From: a bacterium
GTDB taxonomy: Bacteria; Pseudomonadota; Alphaproteobacteria; Rhodobacterales; Rhodobacteraceae
Length of the DNA stretch: 64,000 nt
Assembly (NCBI GenBank): GCA_016124195.1
Contig: WGOE01000007.1
Span: 1 to 64,000, forward strand
Reading direction: 5' to 3'
Part shown: positions 41,760 to 51,479 of the stretch, one piece after another
How positions within the stretch are numbered: position 1 is the first letter of the stretch
Layout: each line of letters opens with the position of its first letter
Notes under the pieces: generated by a model
What the model was told of the DNA's origin: nothing
Seen by the model: the letters and a program-made list of their open reading frames with translations, nothing else
The model's database searches: none
Made by a program: the position numbers and the translations under genes

Positions 41760-41991
41760 CGATGCAAAAGGGGGCGGTCTGTGGCGTGGAAGGGCGCGGC
41801 CCCTTGCCCCGGTCCGGCGTGGAGCAGCCGAGAGGCTGGCAAAAGTGCCGACCTTTCCGGCCCATGCCGCCTTGCAGCGGCATGGTCAGCGAGGTCGCGT
41901 GCGGGGCGGCCCGGCGGACGGGTGGCGCTGGCGCAAATCGGCGGGGCGGCGCGTCAGCCTGACATCGCCCCGCGTATCGCCGGCCCCACGG

Positions 41992-43083
41992 TCAGCCCGG
42001 CAACAGATGGCAATCCTGCGCGCGCCAAAAGACGGCCATCCGCTTGCCGGGGCTCGGCTCCAGCCGGGCGATGTCGGCCTGGCTTTTCTGGACGCGCAGC
42101 TCCTGACCGGTGTCGGCCTCCAGATAGATCGTGGCAAAGGCGCCTTCGAATTCCTCCCCCACGATGCGGGCGTCAATCTGGTTGGGGCGCGGATCGCCGC
42201 CGGGCGGCCCCAGATCGCACAGGGCGCCCAGGACGGAGAAGTCGATCTCCTGGCCGGACTGCGGTGGCGTGGCGTCGCAGTGCGGGACCTGAAAGTGGCC
42301 CAGAGGGCCATCGACATTCAGGTGCGGGCCGGTCGATCCGGTGACGCGCCCGCTGAGGATGTTGGACGAGCCCAGGAATTCCGCGACAAAACGGGTTCCG
42401 GGGCGATTGTAGATGTCCTGCGGGGTGCCGATCTGTTCGACCTTGCCGCGGCTCATGATCACCACGCGGTCGGCCATGGCAAAAGCCTCGGACTGGCTGT
42501 GGGTGACATAGACGAAGGTGATGCCGGTTTCGCGCTGCAGGGATTTCAGCACGGACTGCATACGCACCTTCAGCGCGGCATCCAGCGCCGAGAGGGGTTC
42601 GTCCAGCAACAGAATCTGCGGCTCGATCACAAGCGAGCGCGCCAGCGCCACCCGCTGGCGCTGCCCGCCCGACAGGTGCGAAATCGCGCGCCCGGCAAAT
42701 TCCGCGATCTGCATGCGGTCAAGCCAGGCCTCGGCCCGCCTGCGCCGCTCGGCCCGGCCGACGCCCCGCATCTTCAGCGCAAACTCGACATTCTCGATCA
42801 CGTTGAGAAAGGGGAACAGCGCCAGATTCTGCCAGACCAGCGGCGTGTCGCGCTGCCAGGCCGGCAGATGGTTGATGGGCTGGCCCGACAGCCGGATCGT
42901 CCCGGCGCTGGGACTTTCAAGGCCCGCCAGCATTCGCAGCGTCGTGGTCTTGCCGCATCCGCTCGACCCCATGAGCGCCAGAAACTCGCCGGCATGGATC
43001 GCAAGGTCCAGCGGCTGCACGGCGACATAATCGCCGAAGCTCTTGCGGATCCCCTCCAGCGTGACAAGCGGTTGACGCGACAT
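41992..43083 (-). CDS. Polyamine-type ABC importer ATPase (PotA-like)
   Basis: Predicted 363 residues. Walker A GSSGCGKTT, signature HLSGGQRQRVALARSL, Walker B ILLLDEPLSALD and the switch His in VYVTHSQSEA are intact; a TOBE_2-type C-terminal domain follows. Last gene of a four-gene minus-strand operon (binding protein, two permeases, ATPase). Confidence 0.9.
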   Translation of the reverse strand: MSRQPLVTLEGIRKSFGDYVAVQPLDLAIHAGEFLALMGSSGCGKTTTLRMLAGLESPSAGTIRLSGQPINHLPAWQRDTPLVWQNLALFPFLNVIENVEFALKMRGVGRAERRRRAEAWLDRMQIAEFAGRAISHLSGGQRQRVALARSLVIEPQILLLDEPLSALDAALKVRMQSVLKSLQRETGITFVYVTHSQSEAFAMADRVVIMSRGKVEQIGTPQDIYNRPGTRFVAEFLGSSNILSGRVTGSTGPHLNVDGPLGHFQVPHCDATPPQSGQEIDFSVLGALCDLGPPGGDPRPNQIDARIVGEEFEGAFATIYLEADTGQELRVQKSQADIARLEPSPGKRMAVFWRAQDCHLLPG

Positions 43084-43091
43084 CCTGTCTC

Positions 43092-43910
43092 CTATTCCTC
43101 GTACGGCCGGGCGCCCCGGCCCGCCATCAAAAGCTGAGCGGCAATCACCAGCCCGATCGAGACGACAAAGACAAAGCTGCCGATGACGTTGATGCGCGGG
43201 CTGACCTGACCCTGCAGAAAGCCCAGGACCTTGACCGGAAGCGTCTCGTTCAGGCCCGAGACGAACCAGGCCACCGCGAATTCGTCGGACGAGACGGCCA
43301 TCGTGATGAACAGGGCCGCCAGGATCGCGGGGGCGCAGAAGGGCAGGATGACATGGCGCATCGCCCCCCATTCGGTGGCGCCAAGGTTCCAGGCCGCGGG
43401 CTCCAGCGCCGCGTCCATCTGCGACAGCCGCAGACGGATCAGCGCCATGGCAAAGGGCGCGCAGATCACCACATGGGCGATGATCACCGAAACGGCGCTG
43501 CCCGACAGCGTGAGCCGCGACAGGTAAGCCAGCATGGCCAGGCCGAGGATGACGGCCGGTATCGTCGGCGGCAACAGGGCCAGCGCCAGATAGGCTTGCT
43601 TGCCGAAAAAGTCGTGTCGGTGGTCGGTATAGGCCGCGCCAAAGCCCAGAACCGTGGCCAGGACGCCCACCGCTCCCGCCACTTTCAGCGTGTTCCAAAG
43701 CCCGGACCAGACCAAGGGATCGGCCACCACCAGACGATACCAATCGGTGGTGAAATGGCCCAGGGGGATGGTCGGAAAGCGGTCCGAGTTGAAGGAAAAG
43801 ACAAAACTCGCCGCGATCGGGGCAAAGACGAACACAAAGCACAGGATGATCCAGACCCGCAGGGCGGTGTCGATCAGGGCGCTGCGGTTGGGGTCACGGT
43901 TCGGGCTCAT
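43092..43910 (-). CDS. Polyamine-type ABC importer permease (PotC-like)
   Basis: Predicted 272 residues with six membrane segments; coupling motif EPAAWNLGATEWGAMRHVIL. The ATG at 43910 overlaps the stop of the preceding permease (ATGA). Eight bases separate its stop from the ATPase gene. Confidence 0.9.
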   Translation of the reverse strand: MSPNRDPNRSALIDTALRVWIILCFVFVFAPIAASFVFSFNSDRFPTIPLGHFTTDWYRLVVADPLVWSGLWNTLKVAGAVGVLATVLGFGAAYTDHRHDFFGKQAYLALALLPPTIPAVILGLAMLAYLSRLTLSGSAVSVIIAHVVICAPFAMALIRLRLSQMDAALEPAAWNLGATEWGAMRHVILPFCAPAILAALFITMAVSSDEFAVAWFVSGLNETLPVKVLGFLQGQVSPRINVIGSFVFVVSIGLVIAAQLLMAGRGARPYEE

Positions 43911-44752
43911 CGGCGCGCTCCGCGATAGGCAAAGTGCACCGCCGCGAAGGCGGTGGCCAGAAGCGTGCCGATCATCATCAGCGCGATCACGGCGGCGCGC
44001 GGCCATTGCTGGCCGGATTTCGTGGTGTCGGTGATCAGGATCGACAAAGTGGTCGGATGGCCGCCGCCAAGGTAGACGGGGCTCACGAAATCGCCAAAGC
44101 ACAGGATGAAGGCGAAGAGGGCCGCGATGACCAGCCCGACCCGGGCCGAGGGGATGATCACCTCAAAGACCGTGCGCAACCGCCCGGCCCGCAGGTTGTG
44201 CGCGGCCTCGATCAGGCTGCGGTCGACATAGGTCAGGCTGAAGACCTGCAGCAGGATGACCAGCGGCAGGCTCAACGTCAGATAGCCGACGAGGATGGCG
44301 CCCGGCGTGTTCAGCAGCGCATAGGGACCCAGCCCTGTCCATGCCAGAAGGCCGTTGATGATGCCGGTGTCGGACAGAAAGACCTGCCAGGCATAGGCCC
44401 GGACCAGATAGCTCGTGAAGAAGGGGATCACCATCAGGAAGACCGCCCATCGCCGGCTGTTCGCGGAAAGCTTGAGCGCTATGCCGAAGGCGCAGGGAAA
44501 GGCCAGGACCGAGGCGATCAGGCTGCCCGTCGCCGACAGGAGCCAGGTCACGCCGTAAGCCTGCCAGAAGACCTGACGCCACAGGATCACGCCCCAGTTG
44601 CCCGGGTTGAGATCGGGCAAAACGCGGAAATTGCGCACGGTGAAGAAGCTCAGCGCCACCAGAAAGGCCAGGGGCAGCACGAAGAACACCACTTGCCAGA
44701 CCAGAAGCGGCAGCGCGAAGGTCAGTCCATAGGCGGTGGGGCGGTTGCGCAT
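43907..44752 (-). CDS. Polyamine-type ABC importer permease (PotB-like)
   Basis: Predicted 281 residues, six membrane segments beginning AYGLTFALPLLVWQVVFFVL; coupling motif SLIEAAHNLRAGRLRTVFEV. FFTSYLVRAYAWQVFL is typical of PotB-type subunits. Sits 55 bases after the binding-protein gene. Confidence 0.9.
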   Translation of the reverse strand: MRNRPTAYGLTFALPLLVWQVVFFVLPLAFLVALSFFTVRNFRVLPDLNPGNWGVILWRQVFWQAYGVTWLLSATGSLIASVLAFPCAFGIALKLSANSRRWAVFLMVIPFFTSYLVRAYAWQVFLSDTGIINGLLAWTGLGPYALLNTPGAILVGYLTLSLPLVILLQVFSLTYVDRSLIEAAHNLRAGRLRTVFEVIIPSARVGLVIAALFAFILCFGDFVSPVYLGGGHPTTLSILITDTTKSGQQWPRAAVIALMMIGTLLATAFAAVHFAYRGARR

Positions 44753-44807
44753 GAGGCTCGCAGTCCTTCGGGGAAGGGCAGGCCGGATCAGCGCCGGCCC
44801 GCCTGGG

Positions 44808-45926
44808 TCACGCGCCCTTGTAGTCCGACCAGAAGTCGTTCCAGGTGCCCAGATCCTGTTGCACCGGCCATTGCCTAAACTTGATGCGGCCCGACCGGAT
44901 CAGGTCCATCGCGTTGCCCGCGTCCTTGGTCATGCCCTGACGCTTTGCCTCGGCCGGATCGACCTGACCCAGCAGATCCCAGCCCTTCCGGTTGGGGATC
45001 AGGGCGGGATAGGCCGCCATCTCGGCCGATTTCACCTGACCCTTGGCCGAGGTGATGTACTGGATCCATTTCTTCGCCAGATCCGCCTTGGGAGAGCCCT
45101 TGCCGATGCAGAAACATTCCGACCATTGCAGCCCGCCCTCTTGCGGGATGTGGCTGGCCACCTTGGCGCCGTTCTTCTGCAGGACTCCGGTGATCCAGTC
45201 GCCTATGCCGGCCATGGCCAGCATCTGGCCATCCTTCAGGGACGAGAAAGTGCCGCCGTAATCGAAGAACCCGCCGATCTGCGGCCTGAGGCTTCTGGCC
45301 TTGTCCATCACCGAAGTCCACGCGGCCGCGTCGATGTCATAGGGGCTGGCATTGCCGTTCAACAGGCTGATCTGGCCCAGATTGGGCAGATGCCAGTCAT
45401 AATGGCCGACCTTGCCCTTGATCTTGTCGGACCAGTAGACGGCGTAGGTATCGACCTCTTTCTCGGTCAGGGCCTCGGTGTTGTAGGCGACCCCCAGAAA
45501 GCCGAAGCGGGTGACGACGGAAAACAGCTTGCCGTCCTTCCAGTTGCCGGGAAATTTCTGGAACTCTGGGAAGTAGTCGGCGAAGTTGTAATCCTCTGGC
45601 GTCAGTTCCTCGATATAGCCGGCCTCGTTCAGACCTTGCACATATTCGGCATCCGACAGGATCAGATCGTAGGTGCCGGGCGGCGACTGCGAGATCAGAC
45701 CCACCATGTTGTCACCGCCGCTGTAGTATTTCGGCACGAACTTGACATTGTTGGCCGCCTCGAACTCGGCGACGACATCGGGCTCGGCATGGCCGTACCA
45801 GGCCAGCATGTTGAGCGTCGTGGCCTCCTGCGCCCAGGCACGGTTCAGCATCGGCGCTGCCAGAACAAGGCTCGCCGCCCCTTGAAGCAGGCGGCGCCGC
45901 GCAAGATGAAAGCGGGTATCGGTCAT
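44808..45926 (-). CDS. Periplasmic solute-binding protein, spermidine/putrescine type (PotD-like)
   Basis: Predicted 372 residues. A Tat-like signal (ARRRLLQGAASLVLAAPML, cleavage AWA-QE) is followed by LNMLAWYGHAEPDVVAEFEA, YDLILSDAEYVQGLNEAG and AYNTEALTEKEV, as in family 1 binding proteins for polyamines and related amines. The ligand cannot be fixed by eye. The operon runs away from a LysR gene and a nucleotide-salvage-like operon, so the ligand may relate to those enzymes. Confidence 0.85.
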   Translation of the reverse strand: MTDTRFHLARRRLLQGAASLVLAAPMLNRAWAQEATTLNMLAWYGHAEPDVVAEFEAANNVKFVPKYYSGGDNMVGLISQSPPGTYDLILSDAEYVQGLNEAGYIEELTPEDYNFADYFPEFQKFPGNWKDGKLFSVVTRFGFLGVAYNTEALTEKEVDTYAVYWSDKIKGKVGHYDWHLPNLGQISLLNGNASPYDIDAAAWTSVMDKARSLRPQIGGFFDYGGTFSSLKDGQMLAMAGIGDWITGVLQKNGAKVASHIPQEGGLQWSECFCIGKGSPKADLAKKWIQYITSAKGQVKSAEMAAYPALIPNRKGWDLLGQVDPAEAKRQGMTKDAGNAMDLIRSGRIKFRQWPVQQDLGTWNDFWSDYKGA

Positions 45927-46043
45927 GTCGTCAGTCCCCTGTTGCCCTGGCCATTGATCGATTCGTCCAGTCCCTGGGGCGAGATTAGGGGCGACACGGG
46001 CTCAAGCGGAAATATGGTATCCGTATGTCACCATAAGCCCGGT

Positions 46044-46922
46044 TTATGGTACCGGATTCTGCCCCGCGAGGTTGATCTGTTCCATCAGCCATTGCGCCAG
46101 ACCATGCCCCGCCTTCGACAGACGGGCGTGCTTGTAGAACAGGCCGATGCGCAAGGGCTCGAGCAAGGGGAAGCCTTCGTCCTCGCGCCCGATCCGCATG
46201 CCTGCGGCCAGTGTGGCCGGTGTCAAAGCGCTGGCGCCCAGCCCGGCCAGGACGGCGGACTGAATGCCCGCCACGTCGCTGGTGACCAGCACCGTCTTCC
46301 AGCTGCGCCGCGCCCCGCGCATCGCCGCCCGCATCCGTTCGGCATATTCGCAAGGGTCGGGATGCCGGACGATCCGCAGCGGCAGATGCTTTTCCCACCG
46401 GAATGTTTCGGACACCGCCCAAAGCGGGCGGATCACGGCAGAGTTCACAAGATAGATATCCTCGCCCGCCGGAGCAATTCCCACCGCGATGTTCAGATGA
46501 TCGGCCGCCAGTTCGTGCCTGAGCCGGTGCGAGAGCTGGCTTTCCACCTCGATGCGCACATCGGGGTGATTGGCGGCAAACCGGGTGATGGCGTTCAAGA
46601 GGAAGGTGTTGGAAAAGTCGGTCGGCAGGCCGACCCGGATCCAGCCCGACAGGGTCTCATTGGCAAAATGCGCGACGATGTCGTCGTTGAGCCGCAGCAT
46701 CTGGCGGGCATAGGGGCCAAGTTCGACCCCCGCGGCGGTCAAGCGCACCTGCTTGGCCTCGGTGTTCAGCAGCCGCGTGCGCAGCAGATCCTCGAGCCTG
46801 CGGATCTGCAGGCTGACGGCGGGCTGGGTGCGGCCCAGAACCTCGGCCGCCTTGGTGTAGCTGCCCAGATCGACCACGGTGACGAAGGCGCGCAGCAGGT
46901 CAGTCGGAACATTCGTCAGCAT
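46044..46922 (-). CDS. LysR-family transcriptional regulator
   Basis: Predicted 292 residues. Helix-turn-helix LLRAFVTVVDLGSYTKAAEV followed by LGRTQPAVSLQIRRLEDLL, then an effector domain starting IRVGLPTDFSN. I chose ATG 46922 because the HTH then starts at the usual position. Divergent from the BtpA-like/PRTase/prs operon, with 104 bases between (AT-rich, ATAGTAACAATCAATT), the usual LysR arrangement. It may also control the ABC importer downstream on its own strand. Confidence 0.9.
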   Translation of the reverse strand: MLTNVPTDLLRAFVTVVDLGSYTKAAEVLGRTQPAVSLQIRRLEDLLRTRLLNTEAKQVRLTAAGVELGPYARQMLRLNDDIVAHFANETLSGWIRVGLPTDFSNTFLLNAITRFAANHPDVRIEVESQLSHRLRHELAADHLNIAVGIAPAGEDIYLVNSAVIRPLWAVSETFRWEKHLPLRIVRHPDPCEYAERMRAAMRGARRSWKTVLVTSDVAGIQSAVLAGLGASALTPATLAAGMRIGREDEGFPLLEPLRIGLFYKHARLSKAGHGLAQWLMEQINLAGQNPVP

Positions 46923-47026
46923 CGGGCCGCCCTGGGTGCATTTGGGAAAGTTATGAAGGCATAGTAACAATCAATTTCCAATATCGTTAAACCCGTCCCT
47001 ACACTGACCTCGACAAGGAGACCGCC

Positions 47027-47776
47027 ATGGACCGCAGTTCGTTTCACCGCCTGTTCAAGACGCCCGGGCCTGTGGTCACCCCGGTGATCCATGTGCAGGA
47101 CCGCGCGCAGGCCCTGGCCAATTTGGCCCATGTGGCGAGGCTCGGTGCGGCGGGTGTCTTCCTGATCAACCACGATTTTCCGGTCGAGGACTTTTTGCCG
47201 ATCCTGCGCGATGTGCGGCGCAGTTGCCCCGACATCTGGATGGGAGTGAACTTTCTGGCGCAGCCGGGGCGGGTGGCCTTTCCGATCCTGGGCCGCCTGG
47301 CCGAACAGAATTGCCAGATCGACGCCTATTGGGCCGATGATGCCTGCCTGGACGAACGCCAGACCGGCCAGATCGAGGCCGAGGCCATCGCCGCGATCCG
47401 GGCGGCGAGCGGCTGGCATGGGCTTTATTTCGGCGGCGTCTGTTTCAAGAAACAGCGTCCGGTCGATCCGGCGCTGAATGAACGCTCTGCCCGGCTGGCG
47501 CTGCCCTTCATGGATGTGGTCACGACCTCCGGCATGGCCACGGGGCAGGCGGCCGACCGCGCCAAGATCGCCGACTTCCGCCGTGGCCTGGGCCAGGCGC
47601 CGCTGGCGCTGGCCTCGGGGATCACGCCGGACAATGCCGCGCTATATGCGGCCGAGGTGGACTGCTTCCTTGTCGCCACCGGCATCAACCGGACGGGCGA
47701 CTTCTACACCATCGACCCGGCGCGGCTGTCCGCGCTGCTAGACCTTTGCCGCGATTATGGAGCACCCCGATCATGA
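47027..47776 (+). CDS. BtpA/SgcQ-like TIM-barrel protein
   Basis: Predicted 249 residues with AAGGAG before the ATG. Features: PVVTPVIHVQDRAQALANLA, GAAGVFLINHDF, MGVNFLAQP, and LALASGITPDNAALYAAEVD followed by FLVATGINRTG. This is the pattern of TIM barrels that bind a phosphate group, most like the BtpA/SgcQ family. Reaction unknown. Its stop overlaps the start of the PRTase-like gene (ATGA), so the two probably work together on a phosphoribosyl compound (inference). Confidence 0.6.
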   Translation: MDRSSFHRLFKTPGPVVTPVIHVQDRAQALANLAHVARLGAAGVFLINHDFPVEDFLPILRDVRRSCPDIWMGVNFLAQPGRVAFPILGRLAEQNCQIDAYWADDACLDERQTGQIEAEAIAAIRAASGWHGLYFGGVCFKKQRPVDPALNERSARLALPFMDVVTTSGMATGQAADRAKIADFRRGLGQAPLALASGITPDNAALYAAEVDCFLVATGINRTGDFYTIDPARLSALLDLCRDYGAPRS

Positions 47777-48411
47777 CCGATCCCAAAGGCCCGCGTGACA
47801 ACCGCTGGTATCTTTCGCTGATGTCGCCCAACACCAAGGGTCCGAAATTCGCCTGGCTGGATCCGACATCGATCTACATCAACGCGGCGGCCTTTCAGGA
47901 CCTGCTGGATGACCTGATCGCCGACCTCGACGGGGTCGAGTTCGACGTGGTGGGCGGCTGCGATGCCATGGGCTTTGTGCTGGGCTCGGGTCTGGCTGCC
48001 CGGACCCGGCGCGGTTTCCTGCCGGTGCGCAAGGCCGGCAAGCTCTGTGTGGACACCGACCGCGTCAGCTTTACCAACTACTCCGGCAAGACCCAGGACA
48101 TGGAGATGCGCCAGCCCGCCTTTGCCCGCGGCACCCGGGTGCTGCTGGCCGATCAATGGATCCAGACCGGCGGCACGATGGAGGCCGCGATCGAACTGGT
48201 CGAACGGCAGGGCGGCAGCGTCGCGGGCCTGGCCACGATCGCCATGGAAACCTGCCCGGCCACCGATGCCTTTGCCCGCCGCTTCCCCATTGCCACCGCC
48301 GTGGTCGCGGGCAGCCGCTGGCAGGAGGAATGCAACGCGCAGGAGCTGTCCAGCTTCCGGACCTACCGGCCCGAACGCACCTTTCCGACCGCCGGGCGCA
48401 GCCTGGCCTGA
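47773..48411 (+). CDS. Phosphoribosyltransferase, adenine-PRTase-like
   Basis: Predicted 212 residues of the type I PRTase fold. The PRPP loop is [20 protein letters not shown]; the first acidic residue is kept and the second is Gln, unlike standard adenine PRTases. [20 protein letters not shown] is the pyrophosphate-loop region, and [14 protein letters not shown] the flexible-loop region as in Apt. Probably joins a base or base-like compound to PRPP. ATGA-coupled to the BtpA-like gene and 64 bases before prs. Confidence 0.8.
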   Translation: MTDPKGPRDNRWYLSLMSPNTKGPKFAWLDPTSIYINAAAFQDLLDDLIADLDGVEFDVVGGCDAMGFVLGSGLAARTRRGFLPVRKAGKLCVDTDRVSFTNYSGKTQDMEMRQPAFARGTRVLLADQWIQTGGTMEAAIELVERQGGSVAGLATIAMETCPATDAFARRFPIATAVVAGSRWQEECNAQELSSFRTYRPERTFPTAGRSLA

Positions 48412-48475
48412 ACTGCCCTCACCGGCCCTCTTGCCCGGAAAGGGCCCTGTCGTGAACTCTCTGATCGAGGTCCCC

Positions 48476-49495
48476 ATGCCCACCCTGCCCGAGCCGAAGC
48501 TGATCTGCGGCAATGCCAACCTCGGCCTGGCCCGCGCCATAGCGCGGCGCATGTCCCTGCATCGCGGCGGCACCGTCAACCTCGTCGATGCCCGGGTCGA
48601 AAGGTTCAACGACCAGGAGATCTTCGTCGAGGTCTTTGAAAACGTGCGGGGCGAGGACATGTATGTGATCCAGCCCACCTCGAACCCGGCCAATGACAAC
48701 CTGATGGAGTTGCTGATCATGGCCGATGCGCTGCGCCGGTCCTCCGCCAGCCGCATCACCGCCGTGATCCCCTATTTCGGCTATGCCCGCCAGGACCGCC
48801 GCGCCAAGGCCCGCACCCCGATCAGCGCCAAGCTGGTGGCGAACCTGATCGCGCAATCCGGCGTCGACCGGGTGCTGACGCTGGATCTGCATGCCGCGCA
48901 GATCCAGGGCTTCTTCGATTGCCCGGTCGACAATCTTTATGCCAGCCCGGTCTTTGCGCTGGACATCGCGCATCACTTCAAGGGCCGGATGGGCGACCTG
49001 ATGGTCATCTCGCCCGATGTCGGCGGGGTGGCGCGCGCCAGAGAGCTGGCCAAGCGGATCAACGCGCCCCTGGCCATCGTCGACAAGCGGCGCGAAAAGG
49101 CGGGCGAGGTGGCCGAGATGACAGTGATCGGCACGGTTGCGGGCAAGACCTGCATCATCGTCGATGACATCTGCGACACCGCGGGCACGCTCTGCAAGGC
49201 GGCCGAGGTGCTGGTCGAAAACGGCGCGGTCGAGGTTCATGCCTACATCACCCACGGCGTCCTGTCCGGTCCCGCCATCGACCGCGTGCAGAATTCCGTG
49301 ATGAAATCGCTCGTCATCACCGATTCCATCGAGGCTGGCGCCGCGGTCAGGGCGGCGGCCAATATCCGCATCGTGCCGACCGCCCCGATGTTCGCGCAAG
49401 CCATCCTGAACATCTGGAGCGGCACCAGTGTCTCGTCCCTGTTCGAGACCCAGACCCTGGCCCCGATCTATGAAGGCATGTACCAGCCGGTCTGA
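48476..49495 (+). CDS. prs: Ribose-phosphate pyrophosphokinase (PRPP synthetase)
   Basis: Predicted 339 residues. Makes PRPP from ribose 5-phosphate and ATP. Signatures: [40 protein letters not shown] (ATP site), [20 protein letters not shown] (metal/PRPP site) and [20 protein letters not shown] (ribose-5-phosphate loop). ATG 48476 has GAGG nearby; GTG 48452 is a possible earlier start. Following a PRTase gene, it may provide PRPP for that reaction; it could also be the main housekeeping copy. Confidence 0.95.
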   Translation: MPTLPEPKLICGNANLGLARAIARRMSLHRGGTVNLVDARVERFNDQEIFVEVFENVRGEDMYVIQPTSNPANDNLMELLIMADALRRSSASRITAVIPYFGYARQDRRAKARTPISAKLVANLIAQSGVDRVLTLDLHAAQIQGFFDCPVDNLYASPVFALDIAHHFKGRMGDLMVISPDVGGVARARELAKRINAPLAIVDKRREKAGEVAEMTVIGTVAGKTCIIVDDICDTAGTLCKAAEVLVENGAVEVHAYITHGVLSGPAIDRVQNSVMKSLVITDSIEAGAAVRAAANIRIVPTAPMFAQAILNIWSGTSVSSLFETQTLAPIYEGMYQPV

Positions 49496-49542
49496 CCGCA
49501 GATCCCCGGAGGGCGGGAACCAGCGGCGCATCGGGCGCGGCC

Positions 49543-50463
49543 TTATTGCTTGTGCTTGTCCAGAAAGGCCCGGATCACGGCGACGGTGGCGGCGGGCTGT
49601 TCGTCCATCAGCCAGTGTCCCGAATTGGCGATCACCGCCGATTGCACATTCACCGCGGCGGCCTTCATGACTTCGGCCATCTGCGATCCGAAGGAATGGC
49701 TGCCACCCACGGCCAGCATCGGCATTTCAAGCTTGCCCTCTTTCAGAAAGTTCCGGTTGTCGATCGCATCCTGGTCAAAGGCCGCGAACTGGGCAAAACC
49801 TGCGCGCATGGCGCCCGGCAGCGCATAGAGGGCCGCGTAATGCTGCCGCGAGGCTTCGTCGAAACGGGCCGGGTCGGCCGAGAAATCGTTCCAGAAACGG
49901 TCAAGGTAGATGCGTTCACGCCCGGCCACCAGACGCTCCATGTCCGGGCCGCCAAAGCGGAAATGCCACAGCAGCGGGTTCTTCAGGATCTCGTCCCAGG
50001 GGCCGACACCGGGCACGGGCGCATCCATGATGACAAAGCTGGTCACCCGCGCCCGGTTTTCGGCGGCGAATGCAAAGCCCACCATGTTGCCGATGTCATG
50101 GGTGACAAGGGCCACCTTGTCGATCTTGAGCGCATCGAGCACGCTGGCCACATCGCCGCCTTGCGTCTTCTTGTCATAGCCGCCTGCCGGGCGCGAGGAC
50201 AGGCCAAGCCCTCTCAGATCGGGGACCACGACCGTGTGGTCGCGGGCCAAGTCGATGGCCAGCGGGGCCCACATGTCGCCCGTCTCGGCATAGCCGTGCA
50301 GCAGGACGACGGCCGGACCCGAGCCGCCGACCCGCACATGAATCGTGGCGCCGGGTGTGGCGATGTCCTCCAGCCGGAAGTCAGAGGGAAAGGGGATGAC
50401 CTCGGCCAGCGCCGGCGTTGTCAGCAAGAACAGGGGCAGAACGACAAGATCAAGCCGGGACAT
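49543..50463 (-). CDS. Exported alpha/beta hydrolase, epoxide-hydrolase-like
   Basis: Predicted 306 residues from ATG 50463 (AAGGAAC upstream), giving a signal peptide (LDLVVLPLFLLTTPALA). Alpha/beta fold: oxyanion HGYAE, nucleophile elbow VTHDIGNMVGFAFA with Asp as nucleophile, and a late His in NSGHWLMDE. An Asp nucleophile points to epoxide hydrolase or haloalkane dehalogenase type and argues against an esterase. Adjacent to an FMN reductase gene on the same strand. Confidence 0.85.
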   Translation of the reverse strand: MSRLDLVVLPLFLLTTPALAEVIPFPSDFRLEDIATPGATIHVRVGGSGPAVVLLHGYAETGDMWAPLAIDLARDHTVVVPDLRGLGLSSRPAGGYDKKTQGGDVASVLDALKIDKVALVTHDIGNMVGFAFAAENRARVTSFVIMDAPVPGVGPWDEILKNPLLWHFRFGGPDMERLVAGRERIYLDRFWNDFSADPARFDEASRQHYAALYALPGAMRAGFAQFAAFDQDAIDNRNFLKEGKLEMPMLAVGGSHSFGSQMAEVMKAAAVNVQSAVIANSGHWLMDEQPAATVAVIRAFLDKHKQ

Positions 50464-50555
50464 GAAAGTTCCTTTCGAGATGGGGGTCAAGACGTGGTCG
50501 GCGGTTCGGTCGCCGGACCGGTGGACGCGACAGGGCGCGGGGCGGGCCCGCGCGG

Positions 50556-51137
50556 TCATTCCGCAACCGGGCTTTGCTGGGGGGCGCTGTTCAGGTCGAT
50601 CCAGCGGGCAAAGGCCGTCATGAAAGTGCCAAGGAAGGCGCGGGTCGGGGCGCTGGTCATGGTCCCGGCCGGATCGAACAGGCTGGCCACATGCGAGATA
50701 TAGGCCTCGGGTTGTTGCAGGGTCAGCATGTTCAGCGTCACCATGGACTGGCGCAGGGCGTGATTGGCGCCAAAGCCGCCAAGCGGGCCGGGCGAGTGGC
50801 TGACGACCGCCGACGGCATGGCGTCGAAAACGTTCATGCCCCAGGGCCGCGAGCCGACGTCGATGGCGTTCTTCAACCCGCCCGGCATCGAGCGGTTGTA
50901 TTCCGGCGTGACGACCAGCAGGCCCTGCGCCGCCCGGATCGCCTGCCGAAAGGCCGTCCAGGCCGGCGGCGGGTCGGAACTGAGATCGTCATTGTAAAGC
51001 GGCAGGTCCGCGATGGGCACGATGCGGCATTTCAGGGCCTCTGGCGCAACCGTCATGAGCGCGCCGGCGAGACGCTGGCTGTAGCTGTCTCTGCGCAGGC
51101 TACCGACCAGGACGGCGACAGAATGGGGCATGATCAT
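50556..51137 (-). CDS. NADPH-dependent FMN reductase family protein
   Basis: Predicted 193 residues. Flavodoxin-like start VAVLVGSLRRDSYSQRLAGA (FMN phosphate loop GSLRxxS), then LLVVTPEYNRSMPGGLKNAI, the family signature TPEYN. GAGG precedes ATG 51137; a second ATG is six bases later. Reduces FMN, quinones or azo compounds in the cytoplasm. Confidence 0.9.
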   Translation of the reverse strand: MIMPHSVAVLVGSLRRDSYSQRLAGALMTVAPEALKCRIVPIADLPLYNDDLSSDPPPAWTAFRQAIRAAQGLLVVTPEYNRSMPGGLKNAIDVGSRPWGMNVFDAMPSAVVSHSPGPLGGFGANHALRQSMVTLNMLTLQQPEAYISHVASLFDPAGTMTSAPTRAFLGTFMTAFARWIDLNSAPQQSPVAE

Positions 51138-51479
51138 GGGGGAACCTCGCGCTGAAGGATATGGAACGAAAAGTCTTGGTGCCGCGGGACAGGCCCCGGC
51201 CGGCACTGTTCTTGCAGGTCACCACGCCCGCCGTCCGCCGTATGTCACGATCACTGCAGATTTGATGGATTTCGCCGCAAAAGCTGTGGTCCCGTGTCGT
51301 GGCCGGCCTGCCCGTGCCTGAGGTCGCAACGTGGCATGGCCTGCACCGGGCCTGCACCGGGCCGGCGGCTGCAAATCACGCAAATCATCAAGCCGCCGGG
51401 CCATGGGGCCGCCGATCGACCTTGAAATGGCCGCTTATGTCAAGCTTGCGCCTCTAGGGTCGGCCGCGGCCTGCGGGCG
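51138..51479. promoter_or_regulatory. Gap between the FMN reductase gene and the efflux genes
   Basis: 342 bases without a supported gene. It follows the efflux pair on the minus strand and must contain the promoter for the FMN reductase gene. I see no clear hairpin, repeat or conserved reading frame. Confidence 0.3.
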
